From Ctena decussata (taxonomy: Eukaryota; Mollusca; Bivalvia; Lucinida; Lucinidae), in assembly GCA_963989385.1 (NCBI GenBank), contig OZ022501.1:23460102-23524101 (forward strand): a DNA stretch of 64,000 nt, in the 5' to 3' direction. The notes beneath the pieces were generated by a model that ran no database searches, was not told the origin of the DNA, and saw only the letters and a list, made by a program, of their open reading frames with translations. Within the stretch, counting starts at the first letter, position 1. Each line of letters starts with the position of its first letter. Positions 45,641 to 58,507 of this stretch are shown here, one piece after another. The position numbers and the translations under genes were made by a program.

Positions 45641-46090
45641 AGATGAACAGAGTCAGTTCGGAAGAGTCTGCACAGATGTGCAGACCCGTCCAAGCTAATC
45701 TCCGATTCCCACTCCGGAATATGGTTATTTCATAAGATGTTTTACTTATTACAGAGGCGAACATTGAAGGCTCTGAGGAGACTGCACGGATGTGCAGGCT
45801 CATCCGGCTCTTTGCACTGACTCACATTTATGAATGTTGTTGTTTCATGAGATTGTGGACTTGCTGCACAGGTGAACATTGGGGGCTCTGAGGAGACTGC
45901 ACGGATGTGCAGGATCATCTGAGCCCCAGCTCTGACTTGCACTTCTGAGCACATTTATTTACATTCAAAGGACTTTGATTTACCACAATGGCAAGCATTG
46001 GGGCTTTGTGGGGACTGCGCTGATGTGCAGTCCTTTCAGAGCCCTTGCCCTGACTCGCATCTATGAATGAGAATACTTTTTGTCGTTATA
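45640..46090. repeat. Four ~115-bp units with TGCACGGATGTGCA hairpin
   Basis: TGCACAGATGTGCA, TGCACGGATGTGCA (twice) and TGCGCTGATGTGCA occur at about 45,670, 45,788, 45,899 and 46,017. Each is in a CTGAGGAGACTGCAC...CAGG-TCATC context with CTTGC/ACTCGCA-TATGAATG between units. Confidence 0.7.
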
Positions 46091-46249
46091 GTGCAAGACC
46101 AGATATATTATTATATAGTCATAATATTAATTTACTTATATGACTGAGATAATGTTGAAAGGAAATAACAACTAAGATGCTAATATATGTCAATTTACCT
46201 TTTACTGTTAAAATATGTTGACCTAGAGATCAGGCAATATAGATACTGC

Positions 46250-48480
46250 TGCATGATTAACAAATCAGTGCAATAATTTGTGGTAGTTTCACCATGAAGG
46301 CATATGTTGTGGCCCCTCATTGGAACTGTCTTGCCAAAACGGTTTTAATGAGGGGCCCCAGCATGTATCTTCAATTGGTCTAGGAATAGATGTCTCAGTG
46401 GAAGTAGTAATATTTGTTTCATGATTAGCAGTAGAGTGTTAAAATATGCTGACCTAGAAATTATACTATATAAATACTGCTAAATGATTATTGAAACCAG
46501 TGCAAGAATTTGTGGTAGTTTCGCTATGAATGCATGTGTTGTGGCCCCTTGTTGGAGCTGTCATGACTAGACAGTTCTATTGAGGAGCCCCAGCATGTGT
46601 CTACAATGGGGACAGGAACAGATGTCTCCATGGAGGTGTGTGTTGTGGCCCCTCATCTGAACTGTCTGGTTAAGATGGTTCAAATGTGGGGTCATGGCCG
46701 GCATCTTCCATGGGAAGTGGGAAGTATTGTTTCAGACTTTACCCCGAAGTCCCATGTTATCTGGAATATGAAAGATGCATATACTATATATAAATTAATT
46801 GGCAGTTGCTGTTATATGTTTTCCGAATTTGTATGGATATAGCTCAAATGTAGCAAATCAAGCGAATGATCTACACAGCTTTACTACCTATCTTTGTATA
46901 GATATGACTGAAATATTGTAATATGAACATAACACCAATTTACTCATAGATATATGACTGAGATAATGTTAAAGGGAATAGCATCACAGATGCTAATGTA
47001 TGTCAATTTTTGTTTCAAGATTAGCATTAGACTATTAAAATATGACGACCTAGGAGTCATGCTATAGAGATACTGCTGAATGGTAAATTAAACCAGGGCT
47101 ATAATTGGAGGTAGTTTCTATGTGAGGGCATATGTTGTGGCTCCGCATCAGAACTGTCTTGCCAGATGGTTCTGGTGGGGGGGGGGTTCCGGCATGTATC
47201 CTCAATGGGCTAAGGATAGGATGTCTCAGTGGAGGTGTGTTGTGACCCCTCATTGTAGCTGTCTGGCTAAGATGGTTCTAATGAGGGGTTACAGCACCCT
47301 TCTGTGGGAGGGGTTGTTTTGGGCTTTACCCCAAAACCCCATGTTACCAGAATTCTTAAAGACGCATATACCATATATAAATTACTTGGCATTTGTTAAA
47401 GTTGTTACATGTATCTGGCATGGCTGTTTGGTCACCATAAATCTGTAACTAAATTATGATGATAAGGTAGGAATAGTATAGAATAAGTATCATTATAGAC
47501 CATTATATACACTCTGAATTTGAATGGATATAACACCAATGTACAATATAATGCTAATGACCTACACAGCGTTACTACCTATCTTTGTACTGATATGACT
47601 AAAATATTGTTATATGGTCGTTTCACCAATTTACTTTTATGACTGAGTGATGTTGAAAGGAAATAACATCTAAGATGCTAATATATATATATATTTCGGT
47701 TTCATGATTAGCACAGTACTGTTAAAATATGTTGACCTAGAAATCAGGCAATATAGATTAACAAATCAGTGCAATAATTTGTGGTAGTTTCACCATGAAG
47801 GCATATGTTGTGGCCCCTTGTTGGCACTGTCTTGCCAAAACAGTTTTAATGAGGGGTCCCACTATGTGTCTTCAATGGGTGTAGGAATAGATGTCTCAGT
47901 GGAAGGTATGTGTTGTGGCCCCTCATTAGAGCTGTCTTGCCAGGACAGTTCTGATGAGGGGTCCCAGCATGTGCCTTCAATGGGTGTAGGAACGGATGTC
48001 GCCCTGGAAGTGAGTGTTGTGGCTCCTCATTGGAGCTATCTGGTTATTAGTGGCTAATATGCTTCGTGTGCGGGGTCCCCCGCACCTTTTAATGCGAGGT
48101 GTTGCTCCGGGCTTTATCCCAAAGCCCCATGCTATCTGGAGCACGAAAGATGCATAAATTACGATATGATAATTACTTGGCTTATGTTGAAGTTATTATC
48201 TGGCATGGTTATTTGGTCTCCATACATTCATAACAACATTACGGTGATAACGCAGGACTATTATAGACTAAGTATCATTAATGGCTGTTACATATCTGAG
48301 ATAATGTTAAAACAAAATACATCAAAAGGTGCTAATATATGTCAATTTCTGCCTTATGATTAGCATTAGAGTACTAAAATGTGATGACCCAGAAGTCATG
48401 CTAAATAGATATTGCTAAATGATTAACGAAACCAGTGCATGAACTAGTGGTTGTTTAATTTACTACATCTGCACAAACTT
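46250..48480. repeat. Hairpin-rich repeats, GGCCCCTCATT family
   Basis: A block with GTGGTAGTTTCACCATGAAG, TGTTGTGGCCCCTCATTGG, CTGTCTTGCC, GTTTTAATGAGGGGCCCCAG and AGGAATAGATGTCTCAGTGG recurs at about 46,280, 46,515, 47,100 and 47,775, with partial sub-units of ~105 bp. GGCCCCTCATT and AATGAGGGGCC pair, so each block is a ~50-bp hairpin. TACTGCT-AATGATTA blocks separate the units. Confidence 0.75.
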
Positions 48481-50182
48481 TTGTAGACAATAACATATCC
48501 AAAGTATTGTACATGCACAATATCATCAAAACTTGCTCATGGTGTCAGTGCTCTAGATGGGAGGATGTAGCGCGGATGATAGGGGATGATTTTTCTGTTT
48601 CTTGGAGGTGTATGTTGTGGACCCTCATAAGATCTGCCTCAGTGAGACGGATCTGTGATGGTAGCAACATGCATGAGGGTTGTCCCTGTTTTTCCTACCC
48701 ATCTAGGGCACTGATGGTGTATTTTGCAAAATTAAATCTATACTCCTGAAAACCACATTCTGACAGAGTTCTGGTTTACAAGTACCAGTATGAACCTTAA
48801 TCACATGAACAAGTCAAATTCTTTAAATAAAACCAAACAGTTCTCAGTTAGTTATAATGGTTTATGTATAACATAGTTAGAGTTATTTGATATAAAACAG
48901 TGTTAGTAGAATCTTTTGAACTGAACGCCTGTCACTTACTTTTGCTGTAACTTGTATATAATCTTTTTGTACGTTGCCTGTAAATAGTTGTGTTTGTTCT
49001 AGTTGTTCCTCAATGTGGTAAATTCTAATCTTAACAGAAGTATGTCAAGTAACACAAATCCTATTTGTATGATACTTTAATTTTTATCCAGAAAGTCCAC
49101 TGTTATCAATTACACTTTATGACTTTAATTCTAGGGAAAAAAAATCACACTCTACTTACTGTGAGGACTCTAAGAATTTGGACAGTGACAAGTAATGGTA
49201 TTTATTCTAAAAGTAAAAAGTATGCAAAGACCAGGAACTGAAACAATCAAAATCCAAATCCAGCCCTATGCAAAGACCAGGAACTGAAACAATCAAAATC
49301 CAAATCCAGCTGAAACTGAACACTTGATTAAATGCCAGGTGTCTTACACCTGAAATGAGACATCTGCACCAAAAGAAGAATAATTCAGACCCTGCTCAGA
49401 TTGTTACATTAGCAGCAGTCTGGTCGTGGCCTACAGTTTGCCTAACCATGTCTGTCAAAATAATTGGAATCAGTACAGCTCACTTAGAGTTATCACTCCA
49501 CTATCATTCAATGTGGTATTTGATGCTATGCTGCAGAAATCTGATGAAAAATTTAACATCTTCATATTCATGTTTCTGTAACCTAGTGCTGACAAGATCA
49601 TCCACAGACTGGGTACAAATCACCTGGAACAAAGGAAAAATAGGTCAAAGATCTAGAAATGAATTTTAAAATATTATTTGTTTTGAACAAAAACTTATGC
49701 TTTATGACTGTAGGGCACTTTGCTATGTGATTACAGAATTTTGGCGATAAGTACCCCAGTAGTAACTACACTTAATATTATTTACACTTAATATATACAT
49801 ATGCACGGTATACCACTAGGCTCAGACACGGAGGAGTGCCTGATATATTCTTGTGATCCTTTATATGCTTTTCTGTTATCTGTTCATTGTGGCATCCCGT
49901 TGGAGTTACCTTGATGAGACCATTATAATGGATGCAGCAATGTGTAATTTGATGGAGGGATGGGTAAACTTGTTGCAGGCTTGCTTGCTTTTTTTCTTTT
50001 TTTTGTCTTTGTTTCTGTTCTTCTTACCATCTCGAGCCTTGGTATATCCTGTCTACAAAATTAATCTGTGCTAATTTGTCAAAATTTACCTGTGCTAATC
50101 AGTCAGTTTTAGCCATGAAACTATGACATCACAATTATTAAGTGCTTTACAGTACAGCAGAATAATGCCACTTTTGTATTAT
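48481..50182. other. Weak continuation of hairpin repeats; no gene
   Basis: Related but decayed blocks (TATGTTGTGGACCCTCATAA at about 48,610; TGTGGCATCCCGTTGGAGTT at about 49,889) indicate that the family extends here. Two copies of ATGCAAAGACCAGGAACTGA lie at 49,219-49,309. No coding exon recognised. Confidence 0.5.
49208..49309. repeat. Direct duplication shared with element G
   Basis: TATGCAAAGACCAGGAACTG followed by AAACAATCAAAATCCAAATC occurs twice here and once at about 23,158-23,201, with 55-60 identical bases including the preceding AAAAGTAAAAAG. Confidence 0.75.
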
Positions 50183-53100
50183 TAGCTCACCTGAGCCGAA
50201 GGCTCAGAGGTGAGCTTATAGGATGGGAGTCGAGCCGTCGTCCGTCCGTGCGTGCGTGGGTGCGTGCGTGCGTCAACACTTTCAAACATAAATATCTCAG
50301 AGACCAATGGGCCGATCGCAATCAAATTTTATCTGAAGCATCATTTGGGTGGGGGAAAGGCTGCATTAGGTTTTGGTGCCGATCAGCTCAGAACTCTGGT
50401 TTCCATGGCAACAGATAGCCCTCATAGGGTTATGATGGGGAAAACGGCGTCATCACGTTTTCTCGACTGTTTTTGATTAGATCCTTATCATACTTGCAGG
50501 TAATGATGACATACACAAGAGCTTGGATGAGTTCGAAATTTGGTCGGATTCGAGCACAGACTACGGAGTTAGCTGCCCTTGAGCGTTTGAAAAAAATCCC
50601 ATAGGGTTATAATGGGGAAAATGGCGTCATCACGTTTTCTCAACTGTTTTTTGCTTAGATCCTTATCATACTTGCAGGTAATGATGACATACATAAAAGC
50701 TTGGATGAGTTCGAAATTTGGCCGGATTTGAGCACAGACTACGGAGTAAGCTGCCCTTGAGCGTTTGAAAAAAATCCCATAGTGTTATAATGGAGAAAAC
50801 AATGTCATCACATGTTTTCAGAAAAACTTTGTCATCGCTCTATTGCCTACATTTCTCAACGGATTTGAAAATAACTTCACACAAATGAAGGGCATGACAA
50901 TATCTCGAGCAAGTTCGACTTTCAGGATGCTGCCCCCAAGGTCAAGGTCACTGTGGCTATTTTTAGAAAAACTTTGTCAGCGCTCTAGCACCTACATTTC
51001 TCAATTGATTTTAAAATGACTTCACAAAAATGTAGGGCATGACAATATCTCGAGCAAGTTCGACTTTCAGGATGCTGCGCCCAAGGTCAAGGTCACTGTG
51101 GCTATTTTTAGAAAATCTTTGTCATCGCTCTAGCACCTACATTTCTCCATGGATTTTAAAATAACTTCACACAAATGTAGGGCATGACAATATCTCGAGC
51201 AAGTTCGACTTTCAGGGTGCTGCACCCAAGGTCAAGGTCACTGTGGCTATTTTTAGAAAAACTTTGTCATCACTCTAGTGCCTACATTTCTCAACCGATT
51301 TTTAATCAAATTCACACAAATGTAGGGCATGACAATATCTCGAACAAAATTGACCTACAGGGTGCTGCGCCCTAGGTCAAGGTCACTGTGGCTTTTTTTA
51401 GAAAAACTTTGTCAGCACTCTAGCACCTACATTTCTCAATGGATTTTAAAATAACTTCACACAAATGTAGGGCATGACAATATCTCGAGCAAGTTCGACT
51501 TTCAGGGTGCTGCACCCAAGGTCAAGGTCACTGTGGCTAATTTTAGAAAAACTTTGTCATGGCTCTAGCACCTACATTTCTCCATGGATTTTGAAATGAC
51601 TTCACACAAATGTAGGGCATGACAATATCTCGAGCAAGTTTGACTTTCAGGGTGTTGCGCCCAAGGTCAAGGTCACTGTGGCTATTTTTAGAAAATCTTT
51701 GTCATCGCTCTAGCACCTACATTTCTCCATGGATTTTGAAACAACTTCACACAAATGTAGGGCATGACAATATCTCGAGCAAAATTGACCTACAGGGTGC
51801 TGCGCCCAAGGTCAAGGTCACTGTGGCTAGTTTTAGAAAAACTTTGTCCGCACTCTAGCACCTACATTTCTCAATGGATTTTAAAATAACTTCACACAAA
51901 TGTAAAACATCACAATATCTGGAGCAAGTTTGACTTTCAGGGTTCTGCGCTCAAGGTCAAGGTCACTGTGGCTATTTTTAGAAAATCTTTGTCATCGCTC
52001 TAGCACCTACATTTGTCCATGGATTTTATAATAACTTCACACAAATGTAGGGCATGACAATATCTCGAGCAAGTTCGACTTTCAGGCTGTTGCACCCAAG
52101 GTCAAGGTCACTGTGGCTATTTTTAGAAAAACTTTGTCATCGCTCTAGCGCCTTCATTTGTCAACCGATTTTAAACAAACTTCACACAATGTAGGGCATG
52201 ACAATATCTCGAACAAGTTTGACTTTCAGGGTGCTGCGCCCAAGGTCAAGGTCACTGTGGCTATTTTTAGAAAAAACTTTGTCAGTGCTCTAGCACCTAC
52301 ATTTCTTAATGGATTTTAAAGTCACTTCACACAAATGTAGGGCATGACAATATCTTGAGCAAGTTCAACTTTCAGGGTGCTGTACCCAAGGTCAAGGTCA
52401 CTGTGGCTAATTTTAGAAAAACTTTGTCGTGGCTCTAGCACCTACATTTCTCCATGGATTTTTAAAACAACTTCACACAAATGTAGAGTATGACAATATC
52501 TCGAGCAAGTTCGACTTTCAGGGTGCTGCGCCGAAGGTCAAGGTCACTGTGGCTTTTTTAAGAAAAACTTTGTCATCGCTCTAGCATCTACATTTCTCCA
52601 TGGATTTTGAAATAATTTCACACAAATGTAGGGCATGACAATATCTTGTGCAAGTTTGACTCTCAGGGTGCTGCACCCAAGGTCAAGGTCACTGTGGCTA
52701 TTTTTAGAAAAACTTCGTCATCCCTCTGGCGCCTACATTTGTCAACAGATTTTAAATCAACTTCACACAAATGTAGGGCATAACAATATTTTGAACAAGT
52801 TTGGCTTTCATGGAGCTGCGCCCAAGGTCAATGTCACTGTGACTATTTTTAGAAAAACTTTGTCAGCGCTCTAGCACCTACATTTCTCAATGGATTTTAA
52901 AATTACTTCACACAAATGTAGAGCATGACAATATCTCGAGCAAGTTCGACTTTCAGGGTGCTGCGCCGAAGGTCAAGGTCACTGTGGCTATTTTTAGAAA
53001 AACTTTATCATGGCTTTAGCACCTACATTTCTCCATGGATTTTAAAATAACTTCACACAAATGTAGGGTATGACAATATCTCGAGCAGGTTCAACTTTCA

Positions 53101-53190
53101 GGGTGCTGGGCTCAAAGTCAAGGTCCCTGTGGCCATTTTTTTTAAAAACTTTGTCATCGCTCTAGCGCCTACATTTCTCCATAGATTTTA
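50183..53190 (-). mobile_element. Array element E, ~16 units of ~146 bp
   Basis: On the plus strand it begins with the terminal hairpin AGCTCACCTGAGCC-GAA-GGCTCAGAGGTGAGCT (50,184-50,217) and a GTCCGTCCGTGCGTGCG microsatellite. Two ~195-bp units with CATAGGGTTATAATGGGGAAAA follow (50,410-50,800), then about 16 units of ~146 bp: AACTTTGTCATCGCTCTAGC, ACATTTCTCCATGGATTTT, TTCACACAAATGTAGGGCAT, ATCTCGAGCAAGTTCGACTT and AAGGTCAAGGTCACTGTGGC. Orientation is inverse to elements A, B and D. Short frames starting at the ATGACAATATC of several units are repeat translations. Confidence 0.85.
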
Positions 53191-54337
53191 AGAACCCCAC
53201 TTTGACTATGGAGTTATCTGCCCTTGAGCTTCTAAAAATTGATGTCACTAAGTAATCCAGGTAAATATTGATCTGATCCTTTTCAAACTTGCAGGTAACA
53301 AGGGCATGCATGATATTATTCGGTGAGTTCAAATTTTGGCCAGATCGACCAAAGGCTACAGCTACGAAGTTAGCTGCCTTTGAGCATCTAAGAAATACCC
53401 CATAGACTTTAAATGGGTAAAATAGTGTCTCCACTTTTACTTTGTTGTTTTTGATTGGATCCTTTAGATACTTCCCTGTAACAAGAGTATTCATGAAAGC
53501 TTGGATGAGTCTGAATTTCCGCCAGATCAGACTACTGACTAGTGTTAGCTACCCTGAGCATCTAAAACATCAATGTCTCCATGTTTTCTTGGTAACTATT
53601 GATCCAATCTTTTTCAAGTTGGAGGTAACGTAAACATGCATAATGTCTTGCATGAGCTCAACGTTTGGCAAAATGGGACCACTGACTATTGAGTTAGCTG
53701 CCCTTGAGCATCTAAAAAATTGATGTCACAGCTTCTTCTCGGTTGCTATTGATCTGATCCTCTTTAAACTTGCAAGTTATGAAGGCATGCATAAAATCTT
53801 GGACAGGTTCCAATTTCGGCCAGATCCAAACACTTACTGAGGAATAAGCCACTCTTGATTGTTTGAAAAATGTTCCAAAGAGTTAAAATGGAAAAGTAAT
53901 GTATCCATGCTAGTTTGTTCCTAGTTAAAAAGGACATGTTTAAAAGCTACAAGAGGTCTGTCACTCTGATTTCTGACACATTGAGACGGCTGAGTTACTA
54001 ATGAAAATATAATTATCAGATCATTTAAGAGCAGTGGAAACATTCAAAAGAAAGAGACTGGGCCAGACAGATCTATTTCGGATAATCCAGCCTCTTCAGT
54101 GACACTGAAATAAGCCCTGAAAAAATGCTCTCTTATTTGAAAACAATTTAAATTTTGAATGACTTTACATGCTGGCTTGTTTCCACTTTTCTCAGTTGCT
54201 ATAAATTGCATGTATTTGGTCCTTGCATGTAACCAGGATATGCATAAAAAACTTTTAGGTGTTTGAATTACCTCAAGATGAATTGAAGACAACAGAGTTA
54301 GTTTCCCTTGAGTGTCAAAAATAGAATTCCATCTACT
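53191..54337. repeat. Decayed ~170-200-bp units downstream of element E
   Basis: Degenerate units with GAGTTAGCTGCCCTTGAGCATCT, TTGATCTGATCCT-TT-AAACTTGCA and ATGCAT-A-A-CTTGGATGAG recur at about 53,210, 53,370, 53,530, 53,690 and 54,290. They look like the same repeat as 50,470-50,760, so element E may extend to here. Confidence 0.6.
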
Positions 54338-56530
54338 AATGCTGCTTTTACACTTGGGCGAATATCCTTACGAATATGAAGAATTAATGAACATTTGAAT
54401 TTTTGCGCTAAAATCACCGAAAATGATATGATTGGCCAAGAAAAAAATGAAACCTTATGAATGCTTCAGCATGTTGTAAGATCCTTGCAAATCTGTTTTA
54501 CGATTGTTGTTATATTCTTAAGAATGCTTACGAATGATGTTTTGCGAATCTTATGAATGTGTTGCAAAAGAAACAACAACACGACACACGCATACTTTAT
54601 TTGCATATACACATTGTTTTTGTTTGCCTTTTATTTGCTAGGCTGTGCCCAATTAGCTTATTCTCCATCATATTGTTACTCATTGTCCGCATTTGTTCAT
54701 TATACTACGAGAATGTCAATACAAATGCTAGCGAATCTTTACAAACGTCTTACAATCATGACAAATGCGTTGCCAATGATAAGAATGGCTTGTGACTGCT
54801 TCCGAATATGTTGCAAATATGTTCTTTTTATCCCCCGACCGAAAGGTTCGGGGGAAATAGCGATGAGCCTGGCGTTCGTCCGTCCGTCCGTAAACATTTT
54901 CTTGTCTGCTCTATAACTTGAATACCCTTTGGAATATTTTCATGATACTTCACAGTTATGTAGAACAGGCCATGACGATGTGTCGCGTACAAGAATGGTA
55001 ACTCTTGCGATTGTACTTTTTGAGTTATCTCCCCTTTGGTGATCATTTTAGGTGTGATTTCGTGTCCGCTCTATAACTTGAATACCCTTTGGAATATTTT
55101 CATGATATTTCACAGAAATGTAGAACAGGTCATGACGATGTGTTGCGAACAACAAAAATGACAACTCTTGCTTTCTTACTTTTTGAGTTATTTCCCCTTG
55201 ATAGTTTTAGGTGTGATTTTTTGGCAGATTCGTGTCCGCTCTATAACTTGAATACCCTTTGGAATATTCTCATGATACTTCACAGATATGTAGAACAGGT
55301 CATGACGGTGTGTCGTGAACAAGAATGACAACTCTTTCTTTCTTACTTTTTGAGTTATTTTGCATTGATCATTTTAGGTGTGATTTCGTGTCCGCTCTAT
55401 AACTTGAATACCTTTTGGAATATTTTCATGATACTTCACAGATATGTAGAACAGATCATGGCAATGTGTCGCGAACAAGAATGACAACTCCTGCTTTCTT
55501 ACTTTTTGAGTTATTACCCCTTGATGGTTATAGGTGTGATTTCGTGTCCGCTCTATAACTTGAATAGCTTATGGCATATATTCATGATACTTCACAGATA
55601 TGTAGAACAGGTCATGATGATGTGCCGCGAACAAGAATGGCAACTCTTGCTTTCTTAGTTTTGGAGTTATTTCCCTTTGATGATTTTAGCGTGTCTGCTC
55701 CATAGCTTGAATACCTTCTGAAATATTTTCATGATACTTCACAGATATGCAGAACTGGTCATGACAATTTGTCTCATACATGAATGATAACTCTTGCTTT
55801 CATAATTTGTGAGTAATTTCCCTTTGGTAGTTTGAGCTGCTGTTTGAGTCTCTGCTCCATATCCATATAGCCCTGGCCTGCTCCAGAATTTGAACAGCTT
55901 GTACCTTTTAGAATATCGATGATCATGCTGTGATATCTTATCAGTGAAGTCTCTCTGACCCCTCCACATTCCCCAACAACCCCCCCCCCCCCCCCCCCAG
56001 AAAAAAAAAAGATTTGGATTCTTTGTCCAAATTCACTTACTAGAGAGCTCAAAGGAGGGCTTGTACTTTAGAAGCTATTCACATATTTTGAAAGTTGAAT
56101 GTATCGTATGCTATATGTTTGTGTATATGGTGGCTGTTTGAGATAGTACCTGTTTTTAGCAGTCAAGCATACTGTTTTAGTCTGAGTGTTAGATAATCAT
56201 GCATCTGTTAACAGATAATGTCATTCAGAAGCATAAAATAATGACAATATATTACTTGTATGTGTTTTGAAGTGCACCCTTTTTACCAAGGCCCATGGGG
56301 GTCTTCGGTCGGGGGATTTGCCATCTCCTCTGATGGCTATTTTTTGCGAATTTTAGGAACATGTTTCTAAAATTTGCAAAACTTGGTGAATGGCCGTGAT
56401 TGCTTAAGAATACCAACGAATGCATAGCAATCACCATGCGACCTTTGCGATTTGTAAGTGAATTACCGTGATACTATGTAAATTAGCCCATTCGCAACAT
56501 ATTTGCCCAGGGATAAGAGCAGTATAATAA
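54338..56530. mobile_element. GAATATCC fold-back element, split by a nested pearl-like insertion
   Basis: The left part 54,338-54,829 begins TAATGCTGCTTTTACACTTG-GGCGAATAT. The right part 56,340-56,530 ends inverted as GCAACATATTTGCCCAGGGATAAGAGCAGTATAA. Both parts repeat GCGAAT, CTTACGAAT and TTGCAAAT words, and the pearl-like copy C sits between them. Removing it joins ATATGTTC-TTTTT to TTTTTGCGAAT. Ends are TA-flanked. Confidence 0.55.
54830..56339 (-). mobile_element. Pearl-like array element, copy C (inverted)
   Basis: Same order as copy B read on the minus strand: terminal hairpin ATCCCCCGACC-GAAA-GGTTCGGGGG at 54,830, a short GTCCGTCCGTCC microsatellite, five or six ~160-bp units, a C/A homopolymer block at 55,979-56,010 and a unique ~330-bp region. 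It ends with the GATGGC...GCCATC hairpin at 56,322-56,338. The unique regions of B and C are about 90 percent identical, so both derive from one family with defined ends. Confidence 0.8.
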
Positions 56531-56559
56531 TGGGAAAATCGGATTTAAAAAAACTAAAA

Positions 56560-57835
56560 GGATTTTACCATGTATGTAGTAAAGAGCAAAGGCATTGATC
56601 ACCCTGTGCATTAGCATAGCTGATCTGGGTTTTATGCATATACGAAAGACAGTTTTTACATGACCATGCTCGGTGAATGTTGGTTCTTGTCTATTTTCAG
56701 ATTGAACAATCCCAAGATTGCAGAAAGTTTCACAATTACAAGAGAGTATAAAGAATATATTGCAAAATAAAAAGCAAACACTGATTCTGAATTTTACTGA
56801 AATAAAATTCCAGGTAGTTTAACTTCACCAAAAAGACTGAGAATGGGTTTACGTAACTTTCCCAAAAAGTCTGAGAATGGGTTAAACTTCCCCAGAAAGT
56901 CTGAGAATGGGTTAATCTTCTGCAAAAAGTCTGAGAATGGGTTAATCTTCCCTAAAAAGTCTGAGAATGGGTTAAACTTCCCCAAAAAGTATTCCATGTT
57001 AATAATGCAAAGTTAGTTTTATAATGTGCCGTACCTTCCAGTTTGTTTATATTTTAGTAATATGCAACCTTCATGACGCAAATGACCCAGTGGGTTGACG
57101 CGTCGTTAAATTTTAAATCATCATCATCATCATCTGAGAATGGGCTAAACTTCCCCAAAAAGTCTGAGAATGAGTTAGTTTTCCTCAAAAAGTCTGAGAT
57201 TGGGTTAAACTTCCCTAAAAAGTCTGAGAATGGGTTAAACTTCCCTAAAAAGTCTGAGAATGGGTTAAACTTCCCTAAAAAGTCTGAGAATGGGTTAAAC
57301 TTCCCCAAAAAGTCTGAGAATGGGTTAATCTTCCCCAAAAAGTCTGAGATTGGGTTAAACTTCCCTAAAAAGTCTGAGAATGGGTTAAACTTCCTCAAAA
57401 AGTCAGAAATTTACTGATTCTGTTGCCAAGCAGTGTACTGATACTGATGCCAATCATTTTGCTGTTTCTGTTACTGAGACTTACACGGAGTCTTGTTTAA
57501 ACTTTGCACAGTGCTCAAATTCCAAATGAATACTCGAATGTTTGTAGCGATTTTTATGAAACCTTTGCTGATGCCTATTTAAATGATGTGGCTTATGGAA
57601 ACTTAAGAACTTACAAGGACTTATCTGTGTCTGTATAACCATATCTTGAACTACCCCCAAAAGGCTGAGAATGAGTTAAACTTCCTAAAAGAATCAAAAT
57701 TGCTAAAGATGATAATTTTATGCCAGTATCTGCCTGATTCTTTGCCAAGCGTTTTGCTGATTTTGCTACAGAAACATATTCTGATTTTAGCTTGAAGTTT
57801 GCCAAGTGCTCCCCGCACTGATCTTTAGTGCAGCT
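56560..57835 (+). pseudogene. Degenerate duplicate of the Helitron 5' end, copies 1-3
   Basis: 56,575-56,780 matches 59,885-60,125: GCATTGATCACC-TGTGCATT, TGATCTGGG, CATGACC-GCTCGG and the TTGTCTATTTTCAG splice-like site. Then 30-bp units (AAGTCTGAGAATGGGTTAAA) fill 56,820-56,995 and 57,136-57,412. Sequence like the end of the first coding segment follows at 57,413-57,633 and again at 57,640-57,815. Frames are broken by stops and the ATG is missing, so these are relics of duplicated copies of the coding 5' part, not a separate gene. Confidence 0.65.
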
Positions 57836-58500
57836 TATATTTTACTTTTGGTCCCTTGAGATCAAAGAATGTATTCTGAGAACTTGAAAATAGTGATATG
57901 TCTAGATTCATTTTCTAAACAAATTTAAAAGATTTGGGTATTTTTCGACTTACCATTCTTTGAGACAAATGCCTTGTTAAATTTACCAATATACAGTGTT
58001 TTCCTCTTGCTCCCTTTGCTAGATCTTATAGGGTCACTGATGAGGCTTTTATAGCTGAAACCTAGGTATGGCTCATCTTCTGCCTTTCTTATGAATATTT
58101 TCTTTGCTCTAAAAAGGATCTAAACCCTTTATTCTATTCAACAGATTGCTTTAATGTTTGTAGTGATTTTTATGAAGCATTTGCGGGTACTTAACTAAAC
58201 TTTATTGTTAATATATTAGAATTATCTTTGAATGAAAATGTGAACAATGGCTGTTCCTTTATTGCTATTAGAGAAATGGTTTTCAGTGATCAGAAACAGG
58301 TACAGTCAGAGCCAAAAGCTTGCCATCAAAACAAAAGTGTGAAATTACTAAAAATTACATGAAAGACAGATTACAGCTAGACTAATGTGGTGAATGAATC
58401 AGTTGTTAAATAATGTTTAACCAGTGATTTGACTGTATCACTGGCTTCATGGTTGGAAAAGGTGATGATCGGGGAACATCTGTTTCCTTTTTCGTCACTG
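57836..58500. pseudogene. Fourth decayed fragment of the Helitron 5' coding region
   Basis: GATTGCTTTAATGTTTGTAG-TGATTTTTATGAAGC at about 58,146-58,180 matches 60,460-60,488. It continues to TTATCTTTGAATGAA at about 58,218-58,235, matching 61,111-61,126. This fragment preserves the junction without the ~560-bp insertion present in the main copy. Confidence 0.5.
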
Positions 58501-58507
58501 TTTTTTG

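Noticed and set aside
50820..52880. Repeated short ORFs starting M-T-I-S-R-A-S
   Set aside because: Each starts at the same place in successive ~146-bp units; they are repeat translations.
57073..57417. Independent gene encoding K-K-S-E-N-G-L-N-F-P repeats
   Set aside because: It has no proper start or splice context and is a duplicated relic of the Helitron first coding segment.
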